Assembly: GCA_012798135.1 (NCBI GenBank)
Contig: JAAZNU010000118.1
Location: forward strand, 1-5,453
DNA length: 5,453 nt
Origin: Veillonellaceae bacterium
GTDB lineage: Bacteria > Bacillota_C > Negativicutes > UBA1444
Direction: 5' to 3'
Both the position numbers and the translations under genes were made by a program. The notes below the pieces were generated by a model. The model was not told the DNA's origin and ran no database searches. It saw nothing but the letters and a program-made list of their open reading frames with translations. Each line of letters starts with the position of its first letter. Within the stretch, counting starts at the first letter, position 1. Below are positions 1-5,167 of this stretch, piece by piece.

Positions 1-98
1 GCAAACTTAGGTGGATATTTTGTCGGATCTTGCTCATATCGCTCTGGTAATGAGGGTAAGATGACAGGAATCCATCGGGCATAAGTATTTTTTTTCAC
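1..98 (-). CDS. 5' end of an unidentified gene, GTG start, cut by window edge
   Basis: An open frame of 32 full codons starts at a GTG (98-96) and runs off the left edge without a stop. The start is chosen because GGAGG (109-105) sits 6 bases upstream. The competing ATG 5 bases further upstream is in another frame that stops after about 22 codons. The visible protein begins MKKNTYARWIPVIL and continues with a proline- and charge-rich stretch (LPERYEQDPTKYPPKF). It has no signal peptide or membrane segment that I can see. The family is not recognised. It is the last gene of the co-directional series in this window, separated from the 60-aa membrane protein by an AT-rich gap of 44 bases. A run of eight A follows the start codon. 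Confidence 0.6.
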   Translation of the reverse strand, partial: MKKNTYARWIPVILPSLPERYEQDPTKYPPKF

Positions 99-104
99 AC
101 ATAA

Positions 105-109
105 CCTCC
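105..109 (-). promoter_or_regulatory. Ribosome binding site fixing a GTG start
   Basis: GGAGG lies 6 bases before the GTG at 98. It supports that start over nearby ATG codons, whose frame closes quickly. The gap it lies in (99-142) is very AT-rich and otherwise holds nothing that I can identify. Confidence 0.6.
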
Positions 110-142
110 ATAATAATAATTAATTTTATAATATATAAATGT

Positions 143-325
143 TTATGTTCCAATAGCAACTATCGCACCGATTACCAAAGCAGAAAAAGTAATATACCAA
201 CCAGCCAAAAACCTTTGGAACTCTTCCTCAGCATATGTATTCATTAGTACAGCAAACATAATTGAAATCGCTAATCCGGTAACTACCACTACACCTAACT
301 CCGGTCTTATAACTACTGCATCCAT
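143..325 (-). CDS. Small protein with two predicted membrane segments
   Basis: A 60-aa protein from the ATG at 325 (MDAVVIRPEL...). A TTG 15 bases upstream is in frame and would add five residues, but GAGGTG (338-333) sits 7 bases before the ATG, so the ATG is preferred. Two hydrophobic stretches, about residues 11-29 and 39-58, are joined by a short acidic loop (YAEEEFQRF), which gives a hairpin-like membrane topology. It starts one base after the stop of the coiled-coil gene and is probably translated with it. The family is not recognised. A two-span shape of this size is seen among phage holins and other small phage membrane proteins, but with no lysis gene next to it a holin call is not justified. 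Confidence 0.7.
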   Translation of the reverse strand: MDAVVIRPELGVVVVTGLAISIMFAVLMNTYAEEEFQRFLAGWYITFSALVIGAIVAIGT

Positions 326-326
326 C

Positions 327-494
327 TTAATCCACCTCAAATCGAGCTTTTAACTCATACAATTCTTCTTCCAAATTGTCTCTTTCTTGTGTAGTTATTT
401 CAAGAATTTCCTCTAATTCTTCAATTCTATTTTCTAAATCTTCAATAACTCCAATAATATCGTCTAAAGCGTTATCTGCTGTATTACTTTGCAT
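327..494 (-). CDS. Small acidic coiled-coil protein
   Basis: A 55-aa reading frame from the ATG at 494 to TAA at 327-329, read directly from the sequence. From about residue 11 to the end the protein is almost entirely helical and charged, with heptad-like spacing of I/L residues (for example IEDLENRIEELEEILEI). This points to a parallel or antiparallel coiled coil. No enzymatic motif is present. The start overlaps the end of the 66-aa gene by 11 bases and the stop lies one base before the 60-aa membrane gene, so it belongs to a translationally linked chain. A GGTGAT before the start is a weak ribosome binding site. The function is unknown; an oligomerising or partner-binding peptide is an inference from the coiled coil alone. 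Confidence 0.7.
   Translation of the reverse strand: MQSNTADNALDDIIGVIEDLENRIEELEEILEITTQERDNLEEELYELKARFEVD
333..338 (-). promoter_or_regulatory. Ribosome binding site of the 60-aa membrane protein
   Basis: GAGGTG lies 7 bases before the ATG at 325 and inside the last codons of the upstream coiled-coil gene. It decides for the ATG over the in-frame TTG at 340, because that TTG lies immediately upstream of the motif and could not use it. Confidence 0.55.
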
Positions 495-684
495 TCTTAT
501 CACCAAATGTCATTATAATATAATCTGTATCTGGATTTTTAAAGTCAGACTCGTTAATATCTGAATATGGCTCATTATACAACATACCTTCAGCCACATC
601 TCTGGCATCCTCTTCACTATCAGCTTCAATATCTAACTCAACAAGTCCCGTTACTAAATATATATGTACATGATGTTTCTTCAT
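484..684 (-). CDS. Small acidic protein of unknown function downstream of folE
   Basis: A 66-aa protein starting MKKHHVHIYLV. The pattern is a short beta strand (HVHIYLVTGLVELDIEA), an acidic helix (DSEEDARDVAEGML) and a second strand near the end (DYIIMTFG). Small phage and mobile-element proteins often carry this 'VxVEADSEEEA' strand-helix pattern; DpnD/PcfM-like proteins have something similar, but the match is only by eye. The ATG overlaps the folE stop by four bases (ATGA, 681-684), so translation is probably coupled to folE. No catalytic motif can be seen and no function is assigned. Confidence 0.7.
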   Translation of the reverse strand: MKKHHVHIYLVTGLVELDIEADSEEDARDVAEGMLYNEPYSDINESDFKNPDTDYIIMTFGDKNAK

Positions 685-1244
685 TTTATCATCTCATAAA
701 ATTCGGCTCGGGTTTCGGCTTTCATAAACGCTCCCCTTACAGCACTCGTCGTAACATTAGCACAAAAATCTTTCGCTCCACGGGCTTTCATGCACATATG
801 CTCACTATCCTTTATCAGCACCATCACATCTTCAGTACCGAGAGCTTTTTGGATAACATCTGCTAATTCGTATGTAATTCGTTCCTGTACCTGCAACCGT
901 TGTGCTATGATCCTGGCAGCCCGAGTAAACTTTGAAATACCGGCGATTTTACCATTTGGAATATAACCACAATATATTTGCATGCTAAATGGAAGCATAT
1001 GGTGCGAGCACATACTGTAACACTTGATTGGACCGATTACTAATAAATCTTTATAATCAACTTCATCAAAGACCTTAAAACATTCTAAAGGATCTTTCCA
1101 ATAACCCTGAAACATTTCTTTGTAAGCTGCCGTAACCCGTTTAGGTGTCTCCGTGAGATGTTGGTCCTGCATCCAAGTCGGACCAAAAATCCCAAAGAGA
1201 ATATTCTTTACACCATTTTCTACAGCCTCTTCATCAAACCCCAT
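681..1244 (-). CDS. folE: GTP cyclohydrolase I (FolE)
   Basis: This enzyme opens the imidazole ring of GTP and makes 7,8-dihydroneopterin triphosphate plus formate. That is the first step of folate synthesis and also of 7-deazaguanine (queuosine/preQ0) synthesis. The 187-aa protein has the complete conserved core. The zinc site is C79 with H81/H82 (SMCSHHMLPF) and C151 (EHMCMKARG), matching C110, H112/H113 and C181 of the E. coli enzyme. The substrate-pocket segments GISKFTR (102-108) and QRLQVQERIT (115-124) and the C-terminal TTSAVRGAF (165-173) are also present. It is somewhat shorter than the E. coli protein (222 aa), mainly at the N terminus, as is usual for compact family members. The ATG directly follows the TAG of the 88-aa gene, and the stop overlaps the next start. 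With queD and queE in the same window, a role in deazaguanine supply is more likely than folate synthesis, since no other folate gene is seen. Confidence 0.97.
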   Translation of the reverse strand: MGFDEEAVENGVKNILFGIFGPTWMQDQHLTETPKRVTAAYKEMFQGYWKDPLECFKVFDEVDYKDLLVIGPIKCYSMCSHHMLPFSMQIYCGYIPNGKIAGISKFTRAARIIAQRLQVQERITYELADVIQKALGTEDVMVLIKDSEHMCMKARGAKDFCANVTTSAVRGAFMKAETRAEFYEMIK

Positions 1245-1511
1245 CTAAAAGCCCCCGTCATATTCTCTTTCAAGCACTAATCTCGCCGGTTTAAACCCTA
1301 AGGACGAAAATTCTTGAAGATCTGCTGACTTGAAGTTTTCGTCTTCAATAATTACCCTTGTTGAGGCCTTTCCATTCTTACTCGCAAGAGACCGAACTTC
1401 TACTTTAACATTATTCCCTGGTTCGGAATTATATAATTGCACCGCTTTTACTAAAGTCTCTGCTGACAAATCCCCGTTTAAATACTCTTTAATTTTATCT
1501 ACTATTATCAT
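1245..1511 (-). CDS. Uncharacterised 88-aa protein upstream of folE
   Basis: An 88-aa protein (MIIVDKIKEYLNGDL...). Its N-terminal third looks helical (DKIKEYLNGDLSAETLVKAV) and the rest alternates strands and turns (NVKVEVRSL, STRVIIEDENF, ARLVLEREY). This suggests a small alpha/beta domain. No cysteine, metal-binding or nucleotide-binding motif is visible and the family is not recognised. The ATG overlaps the stop of the 278-aa gene by four bases (ATGA, 1508-1511), and folE begins on the next base after its own TAG. All three are therefore probably one translational unit. Confidence 0.7.
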   Translation of the reverse strand: MIIVDKIKEYLNGDLSAETLVKAVQLYNSEPGNNVKVEVRSLASKNGKASTRVIIEDENFKSADLQEFSSLGFKPARLVLEREYDGGF

Positions 1512-2344
1512 TCTTCTTCACTCCAATACTCTCTTTCAATTACATTTTTTAAAGTGTCTTGTGCATCCTGTATTGTTGCCCAAGAGCTATTCTTACTACT
1601 ACATACTCTATGCCCATATTTATGTGCGTAGTCACAAAGAGAACACCTATCATCATACATCTCACAAAATATGCAAGTGTCCCCACCGAGCGGCAACTCT
1701 TCAATTAAGTTTAGTAATAACTCCTTTTTAGCAACCATTATTTCGTTGACACTTTCTGCTTCTTCTAATGCTTTAATGGCACTATTAAATATACTAGTAA
1801 AGCCTTGTTTTGCGTATTTAAAGGCTTCAACTATTTCCTGTTTATTCTCCTCAAGATCTTTTTTATCTTTAAACTTTTTCAAAATCATAAGGGTAGCTTG
1901 TAGACCACCAAATTTTAAATCGCCCCGATTAGTTTTATGCAACTCTTCTCCAACATATTTCTCGAATTCCTCTAAATCTTCTACTGGCATTTTATCCATC
2001 TCCTCTAATAATTCATCCATTTCTTCTTCAAATTTTCCTACCTCACAAGCTATTGCCACATTCATTGGAATGTGTTTTGGAATTGCGACTTCTGGTGGCA
2101 TAAATAATGATTTCCCGGTTGCGGTTGTTGCGCTTGGTGGTTCAAATAAGTCTCCCATCATCTGTATCCTAACTCTTTCCTTTGCTTTTTCAATAACTTC
2201 TTGCAGTTGCGCACTAACTGGGTTTTGCATACCCATAGCTGCTAATACGCTAATACGGACATCTTCCGTTGGTAAAATTGATACAAATTTTGGTTTTTTT
2301 GGTTCTGAAAAAGCCCAATCTCCAAGTTTATACCGTCTCCACAT
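1508..2344 (-). CDS. 278-aa protein with acidic helices and a C-terminal Cys/His cluster
   Basis: The start is the ATG at 2344, preceded by AAGGAGG (2359-2353) at 8 bases. Residues 1-63 form a basic N-terminal part (MWRRYKLGDW...). Residues about 66-95 are a low-complexity P/T/S-rich linker. Residues about 103-172 are strongly acidic helices, probably coiled (EEEMDELLEEMDKM), followed by further helices to about 216. Near the C terminus is a putative metal site: C224-x2-C227-x6-C234-x2-C237, with H241, H245 and C248 following. A similar CxxC...CxxC...G..C arrangement is seen in many unnamed phage proteins, which suggests a zinc knuckle and perhaps nucleic-acid or protein contact. No enzymatic motif is recognised and no function is assigned. 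It lies directly downstream of the broken HNH gene and its stop overlaps the 88-aa gene. A long open frame on the opposite strand here is only its shadow. Confidence 0.8.
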   Translation of the reverse strand: MWRRYKLGDWAFSEPKKPKFVSILPTEDVRISVLAAMGMQNPVSAQLQEVIEKAKERVRIQMMGDLFEPPSATTATGKSLFMPPEVAIPKHIPMNVAIACEVGKFEEEMDELLEEMDKMPVEDLEEFEKYVGEELHKTNRGDLKFGGLQATLMILKKFKDKKDLEENKQEIVEAFKYAKQGFTSIFNSAIKALEEAESVNEIMVAKKELLLNLIEELPLGGDTCIFCEMYDDRCSLCDYAHKYGHRVCSSKNSSWATIQDAQDTLKNVIEREYWSEEE

Positions 2345-2352
2345 TTTCTATT

Positions 2353-2359
2353 CCTCCTT
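2353..2359 (-). promoter_or_regulatory. Strong ribosome binding site of the 278-aa gene
   Basis: AAGGAGG lies 8 bases before the ATG at 2344 and directly after the stop of the HNH remnant. It gives the 278-aa gene translation independent of the broken gene upstream. Confidence 0.65.
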
Positions 2360-2549
2360 CTACTCCTTTTCTAACCCATGCAATCTAGCATGACAACTAA
2401 CACACAAAGTGATGCCGTTCTCAATTCTATTGTTAGTTCTATCACCATCTATATGATGAGTGTCGAGCCCTCTACCATTATACTTTAATCTACTTTCAAA
2501 TTCTTCTCATATTCCCTGTCAGTTCATTACATAATCTACATATCGCCAT
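2360..2549 (-). pseudogene. HNH endonuclease, interrupted by a +1 frameshift
   Basis: From the ATG at 2549 the first frame reads MAICRLCNELTGNMRRI and stops at TGA (2498-2496). The +1 frame then continues without its own start codon as EEFESRLKYNGRGLDTHHIDGDRTNN... to LCVSCHARLHGLEKE and TAG (2362-2360). The two parts join into one small HNH endonuclease of about 60 residues. An N-terminal CxxC is followed by the HHIDGDR-x-NN motif with its catalytic histidine, and by LCxxCHxxLH supplying the final motif and zinc cysteines. HNH enzymes of this size are typical free-standing homing or nicking endonucleases of phages. The change of frame must fall within about 2506-2499, and removing one T from the TTT there would restore the frame. 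This may be a true mutation, a sequencing error or, less likely, recoding. It sits between the nuclease gene and the 278-aa gene. Confidence 0.8.
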
Positions 2550-2554
2550 TTAAA

Positions 2555-3169
2555 TCATTCTTTTACTCTATAGTATCCTGCGTCACTAAAGTAACCTAAT
2601 TTAATTTGCTCTCTATCTTCAATTCCTAATATCTCTGCTAATAACAATTGATACCGTTTAAGCTGCTGCTCGACGCTGCCCTCGGTGCCGGGAGGTTTGT
2701 AATCCAATATTTCATACACGGGCTCCACAGGATCGAGTACTCGTACGAGGTCAATAAAACCGTTTAATTTCCACTTCTCTGATGTTACTGGTACCTCTGA
2801 TGCTACCGTTGCTGGGTCCATTTCTAAAAAGTGCTTTTCTACTTTAGTATGTGCTTGCTGTCCTCTGAAATCTCTTCGTCCCAATGCTTTACGACACATT
2901 TCTGGAACATATGAGCCTCTTATCTGTGTCCATTTAATTTTGTCGAAATATTCCGCCTGTCCTCCACTCGGTAAATATATTGGTTTGTTCGGTATCTTCA
3001 TCAAACTTTTAAAGTAATCATCTAAATCTTTTACGCCTGAATTGCGCCATCGGAACCAATACCAAATATCGCGACTTGGATGTAAAAAAGGCCTCTTGAA
3101 GATTTTATCTGGATTTGTAAATTTAATCCCATCAAGCTTTTTTTGACTCATCCTTTTCTTCCCAACCAT
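2555..3169 (-). CDS. PD-(D/E)XK nuclease, RecB/Cas4-like
   Basis: A 204-aa protein carrying the RecB-type nuclease core in order: GQQAHTKVE (H107, E111), an acidic residue at E125 (SEVPV), GFIDLV with D140, EILDYK with E153, D156 and K158, and a downstream Q169-x3-Y173 (QLKRYQ). This arrangement matches the PDDEXK_1/Cas4 group of metal-dependent exonucleases, which degrade or trim DNA ends. The cysteines that hold the iron-sulfur cluster in Cas4 and AddB are absent; only C92 is present, so this is a cluster-free relative. The N-terminal ~85 residues are basic and aromatic and not recognised. An in-frame TAG precedes the ATG at 3169, which has a poor ribosome binding site. The ATG at 3151 (residue 7) is an alternative start. 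Phages use such nucleases in recombination, replication or degradation of host DNA, and which of these applies cannot be told here. Confidence 0.85.
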   Translation of the reverse strand: MVGKKRMSQKKLDGIKFTNPDKIFKRPFLHPSRDIWYWFRWRNSGVKDLDDYFKSLMKIPNKPIYLPSGGQAEYFDKIKWTQIRGSYVPEMCRKALGRRDFRGQQAHTKVEKHFLEMDPATVASEVPVTSEKWKLNGFIDLVRVLDPVEPVYEILDYKPPGTEGSVEQQLKRYQLLLAEILGIEDREQIKLGYFSDAGYYRVKE

Positions 3170-3196
3170 CTAATCTAACTATTGTAATTATTTCTT

Positions 3197-3370
3197 CTAA
3201 CATTCATATTGCCTCGTTCTTTCTTTTCTTAATTCTTCCTCTTTAAAATGATGTGCCATACAAACAAATGTAGAAGTCACTTCACTTCCATCTAAAGTGC
3301 ATATCATTTCATTAGGACATTTGTAAATACAACTCGTACACTTACGGCTTCCTAAGATCCAATTTGACAT
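3197..3370 (-). CDS. 57-aa cysteine-rich protein, putative zinc-binding
   Basis: A short frame read directly from the sequence: the ATG at 3370 follows the TAA of the 33-aa gene with no gap, and the stop is TAG at 3199-3197. The protein begins MSNWILGSRK and carries C11-x2-C14-x3-C18-x5-C24 (CTSCIYKCPNEMIC), then C37 with H40 and H41 (VCMAHHF), a basic/acidic helical tail and a final C57. The spacing suggests one small metal-binding knuckle. The C-x2-C-x3-C pattern also resembles part of a cluster-binding loop, but too little is present to call it ferredoxin-like. The TAAATG junction suggests translation by reinitiation from the membrane peptide gene upstream. The function is unknown. Confidence 0.65.
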   Translation of the reverse strand: MSNWILGSRKCTSCIYKCPNEMICTLDGSEVTSTFVCMAHHFKEEELRKERTRQYEC

Positions 3371-3472
3371 TTATCCCCATCCAGTCCAAAACTTTATAAC
3401 ATAAAGTAATAGTGGCCACCAAACTAGGATACTAATTATTATGCTTATTATCCATAACGCAATTCTCCACAT
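3371..3472 (-). CDS. 33-aa single-span membrane peptide downstream of queE
   Basis: The frame runs from the ATG at 3472 to TAA at 3373-3371. The peptide begins MWRIALWIISIIIS and ends with IKFWTGWG. Residues about 5-26 are continuously hydrophobic and rich in I, L and W, enough for one transmembrane helix, with a short basic/aromatic end. The start is well supported: AAGGAGG lies 7 bases upstream, straddling the queE stop, and the next gene follows immediately. There are no family matches that I recognise. Single-span micro-proteins like this are common in phages but usually uncharacterised. Partnership with the 57-aa Cys-rich protein is suggested only by the tight coupling. Confidence 0.65.
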   Translation of the reverse strand: MWRIALWIISIIISILVWWPLLLYVIKFWTGWG

Positions 3473-3479
3473 TTCATGC

Positions 3480-3486
3480 CCTCCTT
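3480..3486 (-). promoter_or_regulatory. Strong ribosome binding site revealing the 33-aa gene
   Basis: AAGGAGG begins at the last base of the queE stop codon and lies 7 bases before the ATG at 3472. A competing ATG at 3477 is too close to the motif and its frame stops after nine codons, so this site points to the 33-aa membrane peptide. Confidence 0.65.
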
Positions 3487-4106
3487 TATCTTAATCCAAA
3501 GCACTTATGAGCTTGTGGTTGCACCCATATGGGATTGTAGAACTTATTTAAATTATTCATAATAAATTTTATACCTTTTTTAAACGGATATCGTGGTTGG
3601 ATGTAAATCTCATCACAAATAACTTCATTTGCTATTTTAATTAAAGTCCTCATTTCTTGCACCGAACCAACAACGAACTTAAAATCATACACTTCTATAT
3701 TGTCTTGATACCACCGAATAATTTCAAATAATTTCTCATCAGATATTATTTTAAGTTTTGGTGAAACTACATATTGATCCGGTACTACAAGCTCATCTCT
3801 AATAAGCCCGTTAGTTTCAATCGAAACTCCAACATCATTTGGTAGGAGCTCAATAAATTCTTTTATTAAATCTTTCTGCAACATCGGCTCTCCACCGGTA
3901 ATGACAACATGGTTAGTTTTGTAATGAAGTGCCTTATTTATCAACTCCTGAGGTGTTAGTTTCATATTTATCTCATCTTTATTCTCTGTGTCACAGTACC
4001 AGCAATCCAAATTACATCCGGACAATCTTACAAATGTACAAGGGAGGCCAAGTAATGGCCCTTCTCCTTGTATACTATTGAAGATTTCAACAACATTAAA
4101 TTGCAT
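3486..4106 (-). CDS. queE: 7-carboxy-7-deazaguanine synthase (QueE), radical SAM
   Basis: QueE rearranges 6-carboxy-5,6,7,8-tetrahydropterin to 7-carboxy-7-deazaguanine, using SAM, a [4Fe-4S] cluster and Mg2+. The 206-aa protein has the family features in order: the N-terminal EIFNSIQGEG (7-16), the cluster motif C31-x3-C35-x2-C38 (CNLDCWYCDT), the SAM-binding TGGEP (70-74), ETNG (97-100), SPK (115-117), QP (170-171) and the C-terminal QPQAHK (196-201). It is full length for the family. The ATG at 4106 has AGAGGGG a few bases upstream and starts one base after the stop of the 183-aa gene. It supplies the third step after FolE and QueD, both encoded in this window. QueC, needed for the next step to preQ0, is not seen here. 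Confidence 0.97.
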   Translation of the reverse strand: MQFNVVEIFNSIQGEGPLLGLPCTFVRLSGCNLDCWYCDTENKDEINMKLTPQELINKALHYKTNHVVITGGEPMLQKDLIKEFIELLPNDVGVSIETNGLIRDELVVPDQYVVSPKLKIISDEKLFEIIRWYQDNIEVYDFKFVVGSVQEMRTLIKIANEVICDEIYIQPRYPFKKGIKFIMNNLNKFYNPIWVQPQAHKCFGLR

Positions 4107-4107
4107 T

Positions 4108-4659
4108 CTACCCCTCTATATCTAAATTACGGACATATAGATAATTTCTGTGTGGATTAAAAAATACATTATGATGTTTTACACCCAATTTATGATGCAA
4201 ATCTTCGAGTTCAGTTAAGAATAATACAACCCCAGTAGTGAATTGAAGATATATCCTGCAACTATACTTTTCCACCCAATTATCTATTTTCAGAAACTTA
4301 GATCCGAAAGTGTCTTTCGCTATCTTCTCTACTTTCTCCCGGAATTCTGGTGTATCATCTTTTAAATCCTCAACGGCTTTTTCTAACAATTCTTGCACGA
4401 ATTTATCATCTTGTTCCAGGTGATCCGCAACCAAACTAAGACAGGTTGCGATGTAAGTGTGGCTTATTTTTATATCGATGTAATTCTTCTTTTCGACTTC
4501 CCAACCGTTAGGAAAGACGCTTGCAATCGTTTCATATATTTCATTAGAATGCCTTCTTCCAAGACCTAAAATATCAATAATTCGCACCACACTAAACTTA
4601 AAAGATATTTCGAACGCGCTCGAACTAACGGATTTAATTTCCCAGTCTCCTTTGATCAT
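4108..4659 (-). CDS. Uncharacterised 183-aa protein between queD and queE
   Basis: A 183-aa soluble protein (MIKGDWEIKSVSSSAF...). The start has GAGGTG 7 bases upstream. The N-terminal ~70 residues alternate strands and a helix (EISFKFSVVRIIDI, NYIDIKISHTYI). Residues about 75-118 are acidic helix (DKFVQELLEKAVEDLKDD). The C-terminal part again has strands (CRIYLQFTTGVVLFL) and a histidine-rich loop (HHKLGVKHHNVFFNPH, 155-170) before YLYVRNL. The histidines could bind a metal, but their spacing matches no motif that I know. No signal peptide or membrane segment is visible. It lies just before queE, with one base between the genes, so it is very likely co-translated with it. A role linked to the deazaguanine pathway is possible from position only. 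Confidence 0.75.
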   Translation of the reverse strand: MIKGDWEIKSVSSSAFEISFKFSVVRIIDILGLGRRHSNEIYETIASVFPNGWEVEKKNYIDIKISHTYIATCLSLVADHLEQDDKFVQELLEKAVEDLKDDTPEFREKVEKIAKDTFGSKFLKIDNWVEKYSCRIYLQFTTGVVLFLTELEDLHHKLGVKHHNVFFNPHRNYLYVRNLDIEG

Positions 4660-4677
4660 CTAATAACACCTCTTTTA

Positions 4678-5166
4678 TTAAATAAAAATTGTAAGTCTTT
4701 TTATTGTTCCATCACTATTATCTTCTTTACAAATATCTTTTTCGTTTATTCCTAATTCTTTACTGATACTTTTGATCCCTGCTTGTAAGTGATACCTATA
4801 TCTTTGGTTGAAGTCTACAATAAATTTTAAATGTGCTTCTTTGATATATATATCTTCCTCAGCTATACCTGAATGTTTATGGATCGCTTGTCGGATTTGC
4901 GTTTCCGTTAATATATGCAAACTATTGAATATTTTTTCTACATTCATTATCCATGGTACGACATAGTTATTTAATGTGTGATAACGTCTACCATAATATT
5001 GTATCCTCAAACATATACCACAATCATCTACTACGGGATTGTCACCTAAAAATCCAACCTTTTCAATTATTTTATCTTTTGGAAGATTCGAATTAATTTC
5101 ATCCCAAGTATAGTATACTGTTGTGTACCAACCGTCTTCATTCTGTTTTGATCTAATCTCTGGCAT
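4678..5166 (-). CDS. Uncharacterised 162-aa protein directly downstream of queD
   Basis: A 162-aa protein (MPEIRSKQNEDGWY...). The start is supported by GGGAGG, 9 to 10 bases upstream and inside the last queD codons; the ATG follows the queD TAA by one base. The first ~70 residues are aromatic and strand-rich (GWYTTVYYTWDEI, GICLRIQYYGRRYH) and include two nearby cysteines, C49 and C52. The C-terminal half looks like helices with a strand (EAHLKFIVDFNQRYRYHLQAG) and ends in IKRLTIFI. No known motif is found. Its place between queD and the 183-aa/queE pair suggests it may serve the same modified-base process, but nothing in the sequence proves that. Confidence 0.75.
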   Translation of the reverse strand: MPEIRSKQNEDGWYTTVYYTWDEINSNLPKDKIIEKVGFLGDNPVVDDCGICLRIQYYGRRYHTLNNYVVPWIMNVEKIFNSLHILTETQIRQAIHKHSGIAEEDIYIKEAHLKFIVDFNQRYRYHLQAGIKSISKELGINEKDICKEDNSDGTIKRLTIFI

Positions 5167-5167
5167 C

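Noticed and set aside
99..142. Possible promoter or terminator in the AT-rich gap before the last gene
   Set aside because: The stretch is nearly all A/T but shows no convincing -35/-10 pair with correct spacing and no GC stem followed by a T run.
143..325. Holin call for the two-span membrane protein
   Set aside because: Two membrane segments and small size are not enough, and there is no endolysin or spanin gene nearby.
376..866. Plus-strand frames opposite the coiled-coil gene and folE
   Set aside because: Both are reverse complements of well-supported minus-strand genes (folE has full catalytic motifs) and have no translation signals.
1330..1731. Plus-strand open frame of 133 codons
   Set aside because: It is antisense to the 88-aa gene and the end of the 278-aa gene. 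It has low-complexity composition and no start signal, so it is a shadow frame.
1671..2393. Long open frame on the plus strand (about 240 codons)
   Set aside because: It is antisense to the 278-aa gene, has no ribosome binding site, and its Ser/Asn/Phe-rich composition is the complement of acidic helical codons. All other genes run on the minus strand.
3486..4106. Alternative call of an anaerobic ribonucleotide reductase activase (NrdG) or other small radical SAM protein
   Set aside because: The N-terminal FNSIQGEG, TGGEP, SPK and C-terminal QPQAHK motifs together are specific to QueE, and FolE and QueD occur in the same window.
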